From Streptomyces tagetis (lineage in GTDB: Bacteria; Actinomycetota; Actinomycetes; Streptomycetales; Streptomycetaceae), in contig NZ_JAGPNL010000001.1 of assembly GCF_018069565.1 (NCBI RefSeq), positions 620,001 through 684,000 of the forward strand: a stretch of 64,000 nucleotides of DNA, given 5' to 3'. Position 1 is the stretch's first letter. The number at the start of each line of letters is the position of its first letter. Positions 16,981 through 28,698 of this stretch are shown here, piece after piece. Position numbers and translations under genes: made by a program. The notes under the pieces were generated by a model. The model was not told the origin of the DNA and made no database searches. It was given only the letters and a program-made list of their open reading frames with translations.

Positions 16981-19785
16981 TCACTCGTCGCGGCGGCCCG
17001 CCGCCAGGCGGACGAGGTCCACCCGGGAGCGGATGCCCAGTTTGCGGTAGACGCGGGTCAGGGTGGCCTCGACGGTCTTGACGCTGACGAAGAGGCGGGC
17101 GGCCGTCTCCCGGTTGGTGGCGCCCTCCATCACCAGCGCGGCCACCTGACGCTCCATCGCGGCGAGCCCCGCCAGCCCGTCCGGCGCGGCGGCCCGCGCC
17201 GGGGGCGGCCCGGCGGCCCGCTGCGCCGCGGCGGCCTCCACCTGCCGCAGCCAGGGCAGCGCCCGGCACCGCCGGAAGAGCCGCACCGCCTCGTCGTACG
17301 ACCCCGGGCCCGGCCGGCCCTCGCCCAGTTCGGCCAGCGCGAACGCGGTCCGCGCCTCCTCCAGCCCCTGCCCGAGCGCCGCCAGCCGGTCCCGCGCCGA
17401 CACCAACTGCTCGACGGCCGCCCGGCGTTCGCCCCGCGCCGCGCGCACCAGCGCCTCGGCCCGGTCCAGGACGGCCAGGACGCTCTCCCGGCCGAGCCTG
17501 AGCGCCTGCGCCCGGCTGGCGTCGACGACCTCCTGCGCCTCGGCCGTCCGCCCGCCGCGCACCAGCGCCTCGGCCAGATCGCCCTGCCACCGCCCCCGCG
17601 CCGGGTCGGTGATGCCCGCGCCCGCCTCCAGCTCCCGCACCCGGCCCAGCGCCCGTACCGCCGCCTCCGCCTCACCGGCCACCAGATGGGCGTGGCCCAG
17701 CGCGGCCAGCGCCCGCGACAGGTACACGGCGTCGCCGTCGGCCTCGGTGTGGCGCACCGCCTCGTGCCCGAGCGCGAGCGCCTGGGCCACGTCGCCGCCG
17801 GCCGCCTCGGCGAGGGAGGCGAGCATCACGCCCGCGCCCTCGCCGATGCCCGCGTCCCGGGCCAGGGTGAGGCTCTCCCGGGCCAGCTCCAGCGCCCGCC
17901 CGCAGTGCCCGGCGTACAGCTCCGTCTCGGCGAGGAACCGCAGGTAGTGCACCTCGCTCTCGGCCATGCCGCGCCGCCGCACCTCGCGCAGCAGCCCGGT
18001 GAGGATGGCGCGCGCCTCGGCCAGCCGGTCGCTCATCACCAGCCAGCGGAACCGGGTGGAGCCGGCCCCGTTGTGGTGGCAGGCCACCCGCGGGTCCTGC
18101 GGTTCGCGCTGCGCCCGCTCGATGGTCGACGCGGCGTCCGGGTGGCCCATCAGGGTCTCGGCCTGGGCCTGGAAGGCGAGCGCGAGCAGCTCCGTGCGGC
18201 GGTCGCCGGCCCGCGCCGCCAGCTCCGCCGCGTGCGCCGCCTCCTCCCGGCCCTGCGCGAAGTCGCCCTGCACCACCAGCCCGCGCCAGGCGAGCTGGTA
18301 GTGGACGAGGGCGAGCAGCCGGGGATCGTCGCCCGCGTCGGCCAGGGCCTGCGGGAAGACCGCGTCGACCTCGCCGATCGCCTGCCCGGCCGCCTCGATC
18401 ACCACCATCCAGGCGCGCACCCGGCGGCCGGGCGCGCTGTCCCGGGCCAGCACCTCGCGGGCGACCTCCCGGGCGAGGTCCGCCTCCCCGGCGGTGATGG
18501 CGTCCTCGGCGGCCTGGAGCCGGTACTCGTCGGGGCAGGGGTCGCCGTCCGGCGGGGTGTGCCGGGCCGCGAGCAGCCCCAGCGAGGCCGCGACCGACGG
18601 CGCCCCCCGGTCCCGGGCCAGCGCGGCGGCCTCGGCGAGCCGCGCCGCCACCCCGGGGTCGGTGCCCGGGGTGGCCAGCGCCAGGTGCCGGGCCCGTTCG
18701 ATCGGGTCGGAGGCGGCCGTGGACAGCGCCGCGTGCGCGGCCCGCCGCTCCGGCGCGGGGGCCTCCGCGTAGAGCGCGGCGGAGATCAGCGGGTGCGCGA
18801 AGCGCAGGGTCGGCTCCTCCGGCTCGGCGGCGAGCAGGCCCAGCTCGGTCGCCTGCGCGGTCTCCGCCTCGGCGTTCTCGCGGCCGGCCGCGTGCAGCAG
18901 GGCCGGGGTGGGCCGGGCGCCCGCGCTGGCCACCAGGAGGGTGTGGCGGGCCTCGGGCGAGAGCATCTCCAGGCGGCTGAGGACCAGCGCCCGCAGCGAG
19001 GTCGGCACCGGCAGCGGCTCGCCCGGCCGGGGCGGGGTGGGGCTCTCCGCCAGGGCCCGGCCCAGCTCCAGGGCGAAGAGCGGGTTGCCGCCGCTGGTGC
19101 GGTGGATGTCGCGGACCGTGGAGCGCGACAGGGCCGGGAAGCCCTGGCGGGCCAGCAACTCCGCCACCTGCGGCCGGGTCAGCGGGCCCAGCCGTATGGC
19201 GCGGGTGTCCGGCGGGCAGGCGCGCAGGTGGCGGTCGTACTCCTGGTCGTCGGTGCGCACCGCGCACAGCAGCCGTACGGGGGTGTCGCCCAGGCGGCGG
19301 GCGGCGAAGCCGAGCAGTTCGGTGCTGGCCGGGTCCAGCCACTGGAGGTCGTCGGCGACGACGAGGACCGGCCCGTCGGCGGCGAGCGCGCGCAGCGCGG
19401 AGAGGACCGCGAGCCGCAGCGCGAGCCCGTCGCGGCGCAGCGTGGACTCGCCGCGCCCGGTGAGCGCCGCCTCCAGGGCGGTGCGCTGCGCCACGGGCAG
19501 GGCGCCGGAGACCCGGTCCAGGACGAGTCCGAGGAGGTCGGCGAGGGCGAGGAAGGGGAGATGGGATTCCGACTCGGTCGCCGAGCAGCGCAACACGGTG
19601 CTCGCCGTGCGGGCATATTCCGCGGCCAGTGTCCGCAGGACCGTCGACTTTCCAATTCCGGCCGGGCCGTGCAGGAGCACACTCCCGCCCCCGAGGAGCT
19701 GTCCACGCGCCGCCTCGAACGGCTCCTCCCTGCCGATGACCAGGTCGGAGCGGTTTCCGGCAGACTTCGTGACGTCCCGTCGCAC
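16981..19785 (-). CDS. Large ATP-binding LuxR (LAL/STAND) regulator
   Basis: A 934-residue regulator. The N-terminal AAA/STAND module has Walker A GPAGIGKST (near residue 42) and Walker B VLVVADDLQWLD. A long helical TPR-like middle (residues 400-850) is typical of MalT/LAL proteins, which integrate a ligand with ATP state. The C-terminal LuxR motif is ATNRETAARLFVSVKTVEATLTRVYRKLG. The GTG at 19785 has GAGGGAG eight bases upstream; the frame is open much further but without family similarity. LAL proteins often control secondary metabolism or sugar use; no target is evident here. Confidence 0.9.
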   Translation of the reverse strand: MRRDVTKSAGNRSDLVIGREEPFEAARGQLLGGGSVLLHGPAGIGKSTVLRTLAAEYARTASTVLRCSATESESHLPFLALADLLGLVLDRVSGALPVAQRTALEAALTGRGESTLRRDGLALRLAVLSALRALAADGPVLVVADDLQWLDPASTELLGFAARRLGDTPVRLLCAVRTDDQEYDRHLRACPPDTRAIRLGPLTRPQVAELLARQGFPALSRSTVRDIHRTSGGNPLFALELGRALAESPTPPRPGEPLPVPTSLRALVLSRLEMLSPEARHTLLVASAGARPTPALLHAAGRENAEAETAQATELGLLAAEPEEPTLRFAHPLISAALYAEAPAPERRAAHAALSTAASDPIERARHLALATPGTDPGVAARLAEAAALARDRGAPSVAASLGLLAARHTPPDGDPCPDEYRLQAAEDAITAGEADLAREVAREVLARDSAPGRRVRAWMVVIEAAGQAIGEVDAVFPQALADAGDDPRLLALVHYQLAWRGLVVQGDFAQGREEAAHAAELAARAGDRRTELLALAFQAQAETLMGHPDAASTIERAQREPQDPRVACHHNGAGSTRFRWLVMSDRLAEARAILTGLLREVRRRGMAESEVHYLRFLAETELYAGHCGRALELARESLTLARDAGIGEGAGVMLASLAEAAGGDVAQALALGHEAVRHTEADGDAVYLSRALAALGHAHLVAGEAEAAVRALGRVRELEAGAGITDPARGRWQGDLAEALVRGGRTAEAQEVVDASRAQALRLGRESVLAVLDRAEALVRAARGERRAAVEQLVSARDRLAALGQGLEEARTAFALAELGEGRPGPGSYDEAVRLFRRCRALPWLRQVEAAAAQRAAGPPPARAAAPDGLAGLAAMERQVAALVMEGATNRETAARLFVSVKTVEATLTRVYRKLGIRSRVDLVRLAAGRRDE

Positions 19786-19931
19786 GGTAACCGCTCCCTC
19801 CGATGGTGTGTAGGGGCCAATATTAGGCTTTGGCCCATTGCATAACGGAGCGGAGAGCCCGCGGGCGGAATCGACAACGCTGTCGGTGACGAATACATAA
19901 AGAGCGGGACGGGAAAACCGGGAGCCGGCCG

Positions 19932-20759
19932 CTACGGCAGCCGGCCCGCCCGGCGGGCCGCGACGACCGCCTCGCCGCGGGTGGCGGCACCGAGCTTGCG
20001 CATGGCCGAACGCAGGTACCCCTTGACCGTTTCGGGCCCGACCCCCAGCTTCTCGGCGGCCATCGCGTTGGTCGCGCCCGCGGCGACACAGGCCAGCACG
20101 TCCACCTCGCGCGGCGCCAGCCGGACCCCGGGGCCCTCCCCGTGCCCGGCGGCCAGCAGCCCGCAGGCCCGCAGCAGCTCGTCGCGGAGCGCGGCGTCCT
20201 CGATCCGCGGCGCCAGCGCCCGCAGCGCCGCGTGCGCCTCCCGCACCCGCTCCCACGCCGGGGCGTCCGCCGGCTCCCGGGCCGGCTCCGGCCGCGCCGC
20301 CGCCAGCAGCTCGCCCGCCTCCTCCCGCAGCAGCAGGGCCTCCGCCACGTCCCGGGCCGCGTCCACGGCCGCGCTCAGCGTGCGGTCGCCCAGCGGGTGC
20401 GCCGCGCGCAGGGCGCCGTAGAGCACGCCGCGCACCCGGCGCCGTACCACCACGGGCACCGCCAGCACCGAGCGCAGGCCCTCGGCGGCGACCGGGCGGT
20501 CGTACTCGTGGCTGATCTGCCGGGAGGCCGAGTAGTCGGTGACGGCGCACGGCCGGGTCAGCGCGATCGCCTTGCCGCCGAGCCCGTTGCCCGAGGTCAC
20601 GGCGAGGGCGCTCAGCGCGCCGGTGGCGGTGCCGCTCAGCTCGCTGATCCGCACCTGCCGGCGCCCGGACTCGACCAGGCCGCCGAAGGCGACCGGGAGC
20701 CCGGTCGTCCGCCGCATCCGCCCCAGCGCGTTGCGGATCTCCACCACGTCCGTCGCCAC
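19932..20759 (-). CDS. GAF-LuxR-family transcriptional regulator
   Basis: A 275-residue regulator. The N-terminal two-thirds is a GAF-like sensor domain (GLPVAFGGLVESGRRQVRIS and onward, with LRSVLAVPVVVRRRVRGVLYGAL). The C-terminal helix-turn-helix is APREVDVLACVAAGATNAMAAEKLGVGPETVKGYL. The GTG at 20759 is preferred because homology begins at ATDVVEIRN. It is divergent from the CoA-synthetase pair starting at 20880, and this pairing of a GAF-LuxR gene with acyl-CoA synthetases makes control of those genes plausible. Confidence 0.85.
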   Translation of the reverse strand: MATDVVEIRNALGRMRRTTGLPVAFGGLVESGRRQVRISELSGTATGALSALAVTSGNGLGGKAIALTRPCAVTDYSASRQISHEYDRPVAAEGLRSVLAVPVVVRRRVRGVLYGALRAAHPLGDRTLSAAVDAARDVAEALLLREEAGELLAAARPEPAREPADAPAWERVREAHAALRALAPRIEDAALRDELLRACGLLAAGHGEGPGVRLAPREVDVLACVAAGATNAMAAEKLGVGPETVKGYLRSAMRKLGAATRGEAVVAARRAGRLP

Positions 20760-20879
20760 CCGTCCGCCCTCTCCTCGACGCCTCCCGAGGCGTACACCCC
20801 CGTTCGGGGGTAGTGAGACCAGCATCACGGATTACACGATGACAGAGAGCCGCCCGGCAAGGCCCCAGGAGGACGACAG

Positions 20880-22553
20880 ATGACGACGGCGACGGAGCTG
20901 TTCCGCGAGGCGCGGGACTTCCTGCTGGAGCACCGCGAGGACTACACGGCCGCCTACGAGGGCTTCGCCTGGCCCCGGCCCGCGCGGTTCAACTGGGCGC
21001 TGGACTGGTTCGACGTCATCGCCGAGGGCAATGCGCGCACCGCCCTGCACATCGTGGAGGAGGACGGCTCCGAGGTCCGGATCTCCTTCGCCGAGATGGC
21101 CGAGCGCTCCGACCGGGCCGCCAACTGGCTGCGGGAGAACGGGGTGCGCGCCGGGGACCGCGTCCTCGTCATGCTCGGCAACCAGGCCGAGCTGTGGGAG
21201 ACGGCCCTCGCGGCGATGAAGCTGCGTGCCGTCGTCATCCCCGCCACCCCGCTGCTCGGCCCCGCCGACCTGCGCGACCGGGTCGACCGCGGCCGGGTCC
21301 GGCACGTGATCGTCCGCGCCGGGGACACCGGCAGGTTCGACGGCGTGCCCGGCGACTACACGCGCGTCGCGGTCGGCGGCACCACCGCCCCCGGCTGGCT
21401 GCGCTACGAGGACGCCGCCGCGGCGCCCGCCGCCTTCGTCCCGGACGGGCCGACCGCCGCCGACGACCCGCTGATGCTCTACTTCACCTCCGGCACCACG
21501 GCCCGCCCCAAGCTGGTCGAGCACACCCACACCTCCTACCCGATCGGCCACCTGGCCACGATGTACTGGATCGGGCTGAAGCCGGGGGACGTGCACCTGA
21601 ACATCTCCTCGCCCGGCTGGGCCAAGCACGCCTGGTCCAACCTGTTCGCGCCGTGGAACGCCGAGGCCACCGTCTTCCTGCACAACTACACCCGCTTCGA
21701 CGCGGCCCGGCTGATGGCGGAGATGGACCGGGCCGCGGTCACCACCTTCTGCGCCCCGCCCACCGTGTGGCGGATGCTGATCCAGTCCGACCTGGGCCGG
21801 CTCGCCACCCCGCCGCGCGAGGTCGTCGCCGCCGGCGAGCCGCTCAACCCCGAGGTGATCGAACGGGTCCGCGACGCCTGGGGCGTGACCATCCGCGACG
21901 GCTTCGGCCAGACCGAGACCGCCGTACAGGTCTCCAACAGCCCCGGCCAGGTGCTCAAGACCGGCTCCATGGGCCGCCCCAGCCCCGGCTACCGCGTCGA
22001 ACTCCTCGACCCCGTCTCCGGGGCGCCCGGCGCCGAGGAGGGGGAGATCTCCCTCGACCTGTCCGACCGCCCCGTCGGCCTGATGACCGGCTACCACGGC
22101 GACGCCGACCGCACCGCCGAGGCGATGGCCGGCGGCTACTACCGCACCGGCGACATCGGCGCCCGCGACGCCGACGGCTACCTCACCTACGTGGGCCGCG
22201 CCGACGACGTGTTCAAGGCGTCCGACTACAAGATCTCCCCGTTCGAGCTGGAGAGCGCGCTGCTGGAGCACGAGGCGGTGGCCGAGGCCGCCGTCGTCCC
22301 GGCCCCCGACGAGCTGCGGCTCGCGGTGCCGAAGGCGTACGTCGTCCTCGCGGCCGGCTGGGAGCCCGGACCGGACACCGCGAAGGTGCTGTTCGAGCAC
22401 TCCCGCGAGGTGCTCGCCCCCTACAAGCGCCTGCGCCGCCTGGAGTTCGGCGACCTGCCCAAGACCGTCTCCGGCAAGATCCGCCGCGTCGAGCTGCGCG
22501 AGGCCACGGCGGCCGGATCGCCCCACGAATACCGCGAGGAGGACTTCCGGTGA
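20880..22553 (+). CDS. AMP-dependent acyl-/acetyl-CoA synthetase
   Basis: A 557-residue ANL-superfamily enzyme that activates a carboxylic acid as acyl-AMP and transfers it to CoA. The P-loop is [17 protein letters not shown]. Further motifs are [14 protein letters not shown] (A5), [24 protein letters not shown] (A7-A8) and the catalytic Lys in [12 protein letters not shown] near the C-terminus. The N-terminal pattern ([17 protein letters not shown]) resembles acetyl-CoA or medium-chain synthetases. The ATG at 20880 follows AGGAGGA. It overlaps the next synthetase by four bases, so the two are co-translated. Confidence 0.88.
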   Translation: MTTATELFREARDFLLEHREDYTAAYEGFAWPRPARFNWALDWFDVIAEGNARTALHIVEEDGSEVRISFAEMAERSDRAANWLRENGVRAGDRVLVMLGNQAELWETALAAMKLRAVVIPATPLLGPADLRDRVDRGRVRHVIVRAGDTGRFDGVPGDYTRVAVGGTTAPGWLRYEDAAAAPAAFVPDGPTAADDPLMLYFTSGTTARPKLVEHTHTSYPIGHLATMYWIGLKPGDVHLNISSPGWAKHAWSNLFAPWNAEATVFLHNYTRFDAARLMAEMDRAAVTTFCAPPTVWRMLIQSDLGRLATPPREVVAAGEPLNPEVIERVRDAWGVTIRDGFGQTETAVQVSNSPGQVLKTGSMGRPSPGYRVELLDPVSGAPGAEEGEISLDLSDRPVGLMTGYHGDADRTAEAMAGGYYRTGDIGARDADGYLTYVGRADDVFKASDYKISPFELESALLEHEAVAEAAVVPAPDELRLAVPKAYVVLAAGWEPGPDTAKVLFEHSREVLAPYKRLRRLEFGDLPKTVSGKIRRVELREATAAGSPHEYREEDFR

Positions 22554-24154
22554 CCCCGTCGTACGCCCACGGCACCAGCACCACCCCGCTGCTCGGCGAC
22601 ACCATCGGCGCCGGCCTGGCCCGGACCGTCGCCGCCCATCCCGGCCGCGAGGCCCTGGTCGACGTCCCTTCCGGCCGGCGCTGGACCTACGCCGAGTTCG
22701 GCGCCGCCGTCGACGAGGTGGCGCGCGGCCTGGTGGCCCGGGGCATCGCCAAGGGCGACCGGGTCGGCATCTGGGCCGTCAACTGCCCCGAGTGGGTCCT
22801 CGTCCAGTACGCCACCGCCCGCATCGGCGCCGTCCTGGTCAACGTCAACCCGGCCTATCGCGCCTACGAGCTGGAGTACGTCCTCAAACAGTCCGGCGCG
22901 GTGATGCTGGTCGCCTCCCTCGCCCACAAGGGCAGCGACTACCGGGCCATGGTGGAGGAGGTGCGCGGCCGGTGCCCCGCGCTGCGCGAGACCGTCTACA
23001 TCGGCGACCCGAGCTGGAACGCGCTGACCGCTGCCGCCGCCTCGGTGCCCGCCGCGGAACTGGAGGCCCTGGCGGCCGGGCTGAGCTGCGACGACCCGGT
23101 CAACATCCAGTACACCTCGGGCACGACCGGCTTCCCCAAGGGGGCCACGCTCTCCCACCACAACATCCTCAACAACGGCTTCTGGGTGGGCCGTACGGTC
23201 GGCTACACGGAGCGGGACCGGGTCTGCCTGCCGGTCCCCTTCTACCACTGCTTCGGCATGGTCATGGGGAACCTGGGCGCCACCTCGCACGGCGCCTGCA
23301 TCGTCATCCCGGCCCCGTCCTTCGACGCGAAGGCGACCCTGGAGGCGGTCCAGAACGAGCGGTGCACGTCCCTGTACGGGGTGCCGACCATGTTCATCGC
23401 GGAGCTGAACCTCCCCGGCTTCGCCGCGTACGACCTGACCTCGCTGCGCACCGGCATCATGGCCGGCTCGCCCTGCCCGGTGGAGGTCATGAAGCGGGTC
23501 GTCGCCGAGATGCACATGGCGGAGGTCTCCATCTGCTACGGCATGACGGAGACCTCCCCGGTCTCCCTCCAGACCCGCCGGGACGACGACCTGGAGCACC
23601 GCACCGGCACCGTCGGCCGGGTCCTGCCGCACATCGAGGTCAAGGTCGTCGACCCGGCGACCGGCGTGACCGTGCCCCGCGGGACCGCCGGCGAACTGCG
23701 CACCCGCGGCTACAGCGTGATGCTCGGCTACTGGGACGAGCCGGAGAAGACCGCCGAGGCGATCGACGCCGGCCGCTGGATGCACACCGGGGACCTGGCG
23801 ATGATGCGCGAGGACGGGTACGTCGAGATCGTCGGCCGCATCAAGGACATGATCATCCGGGGCGGGGAGAACGTGTACCCGCGCGAGATCGAGGAGTTCC
23901 TGCACGGGCACCCAAAGATCGCGGACGTCCAGGTCGTCGGGGTGCCGCACGAGCGGTACGGCGAGGAGGTCCTCGCCTGTGTCATCCCGAGCGACCCCGC
24001 CGACCCGCTCACCCTGGAGGAGCTGCGCGCCCACTGCGACGGGCAGTTGGCCCACTACAAGATCCCGAGCCGGCTCCAGGTGCTGGACTCCTTCCCGATG
24101 ACCGTCTCCGGCAAGGTCCGCAAGATCGAACTGCGCGAGACGTACGGGGCGTGA
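22550..24154 (+). CDS. AMP-binding fatty-acyl-CoA synthetase
   Basis: A 534-residue ANL enzyme. The P-loop is [18 protein letters not shown]; later motifs are [44 protein letters not shown] and the C-terminal catalytic Lys in [12 protein letters not shown]. The overall pattern matches the FadD35-like or 3-methylmercaptopropionyl/fatty-acyl group. The GTG at 22550 lies in the GTGA overlap with the upstream gene. With its partner it would feed acyl-CoA into beta-oxidation or acetyl-CoA pools; substrate choice cannot be told from sequence. Confidence 0.88.
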   Translation: MTPSYAHGTSTTPLLGDTIGAGLARTVAAHPGREALVDVPSGRRWTYAEFGAAVDEVARGLVARGIAKGDRVGIWAVNCPEWVLVQYATARIGAVLVNVNPAYRAYELEYVLKQSGAVMLVASLAHKGSDYRAMVEEVRGRCPALRETVYIGDPSWNALTAAAASVPAAELEALAAGLSCDDPVNIQYTSGTTGFPKGATLSHHNILNNGFWVGRTVGYTERDRVCLPVPFYHCFGMVMGNLGATSHGACIVIPAPSFDAKATLEAVQNERCTSLYGVPTMFIAELNLPGFAAYDLTSLRTGIMAGSPCPVEVMKRVVAEMHMAEVSICYGMTETSPVSLQTRRDDDLEHRTGTVGRVLPHIEVKVVDPATGVTVPRGTAGELRTRGYSVMLGYWDEPEKTAEAIDAGRWMHTGDLAMMREDGYVEIVGRIKDMIIRGGENVYPREIEEFLHGHPKIADVQVVGVPHERYGEEVLACVIPSDPADPLTLEELRAHCDGQLAHYKIPSRLQVLDSFPMTVSGKVRKIELRETYGA

Positions 24155-24231
24155 GGGCACCGGGCCCGGGACGGCGACGCCCCGGGCCCGGCCGCCTTCG
24201 TCCCCCTCGTCGCTTCATCCTCCCTGTCCCT

Positions 24232-24424
24232 TCGTCCCCCTGGTCCCCCTGGTCCCCCTGGTCCCCCTGGTCCCCCTGGTCCCCCTGGTCCCCCTGGTCC
24301 CCCTGGTCTCCTTGGTCCCCTTGGTCTCCCTGGTCCCCCTGGTCCCCCTGGTCCCCCTGGTCCCCCTGGTCCCCCTGGTCTCCTTGGTCCCCTTGGTCTC
24401 CCTGGTCCCCCTGGTCTCCTCGGC
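24232..24424. repeat. 9-bp tandem repeat (CCTGGTCCC)n
   Basis: About 21 copies of a nonamer with consensus CCTGGTCCC. A variant block (CTCCTTGGTCCCCTTGGTCT) occurs twice, giving a higher-order period. It starts about 80 bases past the synthetase stop and ends just before the stop of the convergent zinc-ribbon gene. All six frames stay open because the unit is a multiple of three; one minus frame reads (GDQ)n. I treat it as a non-coding minisatellite. The flanks 24155-24231 hold no gene. Confidence 0.9.
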
Positions 24425-24429
24425 CCCCG

Positions 24430-25119
24430 TCACCCCGCCCTCGCGTCCAGCGCGACGGCCGCCGCGTTGACCGCACGGCACCGCCCGCACGGTTCGAGCA
24501 CGAACAGCGGGACGTCCAGCCGGTCCGCGCCCGCCAGCGCCCCGTCGGTGTACCCGCCCCGCGAGAAGTGCGCGCACTGCGCCGACTCCGCCATCGCGCT
24601 CAGCCACAGGCACTCCACGTCCCGCGCCGTCGCCAGTCGGCCGGGCACCGGGTCCACCTGCGCCACGATGCCGCGCGCCGCCAGCGCGATCCCCGGCGCC
24701 GCCCGCCGGTCCGCGCGCCGCACGTCCCGGTGGCCCAGCCCGCGCAGATGCAGCACGGCCGCCGTCACCGCGTCGCGCGCGGTCCGGACCGGCACCGCCC
24801 GGTGCGCCGGGACCCGTGACCCGGGAGCGCGGCCGGTGCGCCCCGCCGCCGACCGGTCCACCGGGACGCTCGTCACCGTCCCGCACGGGCAGCCCACCTC
24901 CGGGCGCGGCCACTGGCTCTCGGTCCCGCAGGCCGCGCAGCGCACGCCGACCCACTCCTCGTCCCACACCCGGCGGGTGACCGTCACGGGCGACCCGTGC
25001 GGGTCGAGCGGCGCGGCGACGGGCGCCCCGCACACGCACGGGTACGACGGGGCCGTGTAGCGGTGCCGGCGGCCACAGGTCGCGCAGCACACGAGAACGC
25101 TGTCGGACATGGTCCCCAT
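24430..25119 (-). CDS. Zinc-ribbon hypothetical protein
   Basis: A 229-residue protein I do not recognise beyond its metal motifs. The N-terminus has [11 protein letters not shown] with CVCGAP, and a second ribbon has [10 protein letters not shown] with GCPCGTV. A basic linker (residues 85-115) leads to a C-terminal helical domain with CGRC near the end. The fold suggests nucleic-acid or protein binding. Two ATG codons (25119 and 25110) are nearly equal as starts. It is convergent with the CoA synthetase across the minisatellite. Confidence 0.65.
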   Translation of the reverse strand: MGTMSDSVLVCCATCGRRHRYTAPSYPCVCGAPVAAPLDPHGSPVTVTRRVWDEEWVGVRCAACGTESQWPRPEVGCPCGTVTSVPVDRSAAGRTGRAPGSRVPAHRAVPVRTARDAVTAAVLHLRGLGHRDVRRADRRAAPGIALAARGIVAQVDPVPGRLATARDVECLWLSAMAESAQCAHFSRGGYTDGALAGADRLDVPLFVLEPCGRCRAVNAAAVALDARAG

Positions 25120-25177
25120 CGTCGCCCCAAGTGCACCGCGCTGTCCCCGACTTCCCGCGCGGGGCCCGGTGCGCGTC

Positions 25178-25246
25178 TTGACGGCTCGGGACCGGACCGC
25201 TTACCGTACTTCCAGATCGTAGAAGTTCAGTTTCACTATACGGAAA
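25178..25246 (+). promoter_or_regulatory. gcl promoter with two palindromic operators
   Basis: A good promoter is visible: TTGACG (25178-25183), 18 bases, TACCGT (25202-25207). Two palindromes follow: TTCCAGATCGTAGAA (25210-25224), over the predicted transcript start, and TTTCACTATACGGAAA (25231-25246) one step downstream. The position fits repression. The same architecture occurs before hyi. I infer an AllR-type (IclR-family) repressor responding to a glyoxylate or allantoin metabolite, based on recollection that AllR controls gcl in S. coelicolor. Confidence 0.65.
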
Positions 25247-25313
25247 ACGATCGGACTTGGCTCACCGCGGGCGCGACGGGAGGGCGAATCCGGCAGTCGG
25301 ACCAGGAGACTCC

Positions 25314-27098
<1,785 letters not shown>

Positions 27099-27118
27099 CG
27101 CCCGGCGCGGTCCCGCAA

Positions 27119-27151
27119 GGGGGCGGTCCGTCTCCCCGACGGGCCGCCCCC
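27119..27151. terminator. Terminator after gcl
   Basis: A 14-bp inverted repeat (GGGGGCGGTCCGTC and GACGGGCCGCCCCC, one G-T style mismatch) with a five-base loop, 20 bases past the gcl stop. It also ends the convergent small gene. Confidence 0.75.
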
Positions 27152-27167
27152 TCACGCGTCCTCGGGG

Positions 27168-27404
27168 TCACTCCTCGGGGGGTTCGTGCAGCCCCGGCCA
27201 GTGGTCCGGGCCGCCGCCCTGCCAGACGACGAGGTCGCTGGTGGCGACGTCGGTCACGTACAGGTCGGCCAGCCGCAGGAACTCGGCCACGTCGTCGACG
27301 TGGGAGGCGACGCCCAGCGTCTCCCCGTCCGAGGTGACCCGACGGGACCCGTCCATCCCGGGGGTGTGGACGACGATGCGGGGGTGTCCGGTCGGTTGTG
27401 CCAT
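27168..27404 (-). CDS. Small conserved-looking hypothetical protein
   Basis: A 78-residue soluble protein. It has no membrane segment or metal motif. The central part (VDDVAEFLRLADLYVTDVATSDLVVWQGGGPDHW) looks like a compact alpha/beta fold, and the frame has strong GC3 bias. It is monocistronic and convergent with gcl. I do not recognise a family and propose no function. Confidence 0.6.
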   Translation of the reverse strand: MAQPTGHPRIVVHTPGMDGSRRVTSDGETLGVASHVDDVAEFLRLADLYVTDVATSDLVVWQGGGPDHWPGLHEPPEE

Positions 27405-27778
27405 GCCTCCAGGCTGCGGCGCGGGGCGGCGTTCCGCACCCGGACCGGCGCACGCGGGGGCCGGGAACGCGGGAGACGCCGGCGGCGGGGTGGTCCGCCT
27501 CCGGCGTCTCGTCCGCGTACGTGGGTCCGTCCGGCGGCGCGGGGCCGGGCGCGACGGATCGTCCGCGCCGCCGGACGGGATCTGGGGGCCCGCCCCTCAC
27601 GGGCGGGCGGACGTCCCCTCTGGGCCCCCGGCACCCGTACGGGGGGTGCGGGGACCGGCAGCGGGTGCCGGACGGTGTCGCCGCTCGGGCCCGACCGGAC
27701 AGGTGTCGGCGGCGCCGCCGAGCGGGGTCCGTACGGGCCCTGCCTCAGACCCGGCCTCGTCTCGGACCCGGCCCCGCC
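27405..27778. other. Hairpin-dense intergenic region
   Basis: 374 bases without a gene but rich in inverted repeats. The main ones are GAGACGCCGG/CCGGCGTCTC (27473-27510), a perfect 16-bp pair (27527-27542 with 27563-27578), CCCGCCC/GGGCGGG near 27590, and a self-complementary CGGCGGCGCCGCCG near 27708. Some may end the glxR transcript, which stops at 27779. Others could be an RNA structure. Confidence 0.5.
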
Positions 27779-28669
27779 TCAGATCCGGGCGCCGGAGAGG
27801 CGCTCCACGGCGCGCAGCAGCGCCGAGTGGTCGAGGCCGCCGTCGCCCTGTTCGCGCAGGGACGCGACGAGTTGGGCCACCACGGCACCGGCCGGCAGCG
27901 CGGCACCCACGGTGCGGGCGGCGTCGGTGACGATGCCCATGTCCTTGTGGTGCAGGTCGACCCGGAAGCCCGGCGTGAAGTCGCGGGCGAGGAAGTTGTC
28001 CTTCTTCCGCGTCAGCACGGTCGAGCCGGCCAGACCGCCGTTGAGCACGTCCAGCGCGGCCTTGAGGTCCACGCCGGACTTCTCCAGGAAGACCACCGCC
28101 TCGGCGCACGCCTGGATGTTCATGGCCACGATGAGCTGGTTGGCCGCCTTCACCGTCTGGCCCGAGCCGTGCGGCCCGCAGAGCACGATGGTCTTGCCGA
28201 GCGCTTCCAGGAGCGGCTTCGCCGCGTCGAAGTCGGCCTGCTCGCCGCCGACCATGATGGACAGCACCGCCTCGACGGCCCCGGCCTCACCGCCGGAGAC
28301 GGGGGCGTCCAGGACACGGATGCCCTTGGCCCTCGCCGCCTCGGCCAGGTCGATCGAGGTCTGCGGGGTGATCGAGGACATGTCGATCAGCAGCGCGCCG
28401 GAGCGGGCGTTCTCCAGGATGCCGTCGGGGCCGTAGGCGACGGCCTCGACCTGCGGGGAGGCGGGCACCATCGTGATCACGACGTCCGCGTCCCGTACGG
28501 CCTCGGCGACGGAGCCGGCCGCGGTGCCGCCGGCGGCGGCCAGCCGGTCCCGCTTCTCCCGCTCCAGCGTGTAACCGGTGACCGGGTAACCCGCCTCGAC
28601 CAGGTTCTCGGACATGGGGGAGCCCATGATGCCGAGCCCGATCCAGGCGACCTTGGGGAGGGTGCTCAT
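27779..28669 (-). CDS. glxR: 2-hydroxy-3-oxopropionate (tartronate semialdehyde) reductase
   Basis: A 296-residue beta-hydroxyacid dehydrogenase that reduces tartronate semialdehyde, the gcl product, to glycerate with NAD(P)H. The Rossmann motif is GLGIMGSPMSENL. The substrate motif is DAPVSGGEAGAVEA and the catalytic Lys lies in GSGQTVKAANQLIVAMN. The ATG at 28669 fits the family length exactly. It is 29 bases downstream of hyi, so both form a hyi-glxR operon. GarR and GlxR are close paralogues; the glyoxylate context favours glxR. Confidence 0.93.
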   Translation of the reverse strand: MSTLPKVAWIGLGIMGSPMSENLVEAGYPVTGYTLEREKRDRLAAAGGTAAGSVAEAVRDADVVITMVPASPQVEAVAYGPDGILENARSGALLIDMSSITPQTSIDLAEAARAKGIRVLDAPVSGGEAGAVEAVLSIMVGGEQADFDAAKPLLEALGKTIVLCGPHGSGQTVKAANQLIVAMNIQACAEAVVFLEKSGVDLKAALDVLNGGLAGSTVLTRKKDNFLARDFTPGFRVDLHHKDMGIVTDAARTVGAALPAGAVVAQLVASLREQGDGGLDHSALLRAVERLSGARI

Positions 28670-28698
28670 GGAAGTGCCTCTCTCTGGGAACCTGGGGG

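Noticed and set aside
16753..19845. A 1030-codon frame antisense to the LAL regulator
   Set aside because: Composition is that of a shadow (G/R/P/A-rich without motifs), and the opposite strand has Walker and LuxR motifs.
24009..24476. Collagen-like (GDQ)n protein across the minisatellite
   Set aside because: The repeat leaves all frames open; there is no ribosome site or flanking domain, and it crosses the ends of two real genes.
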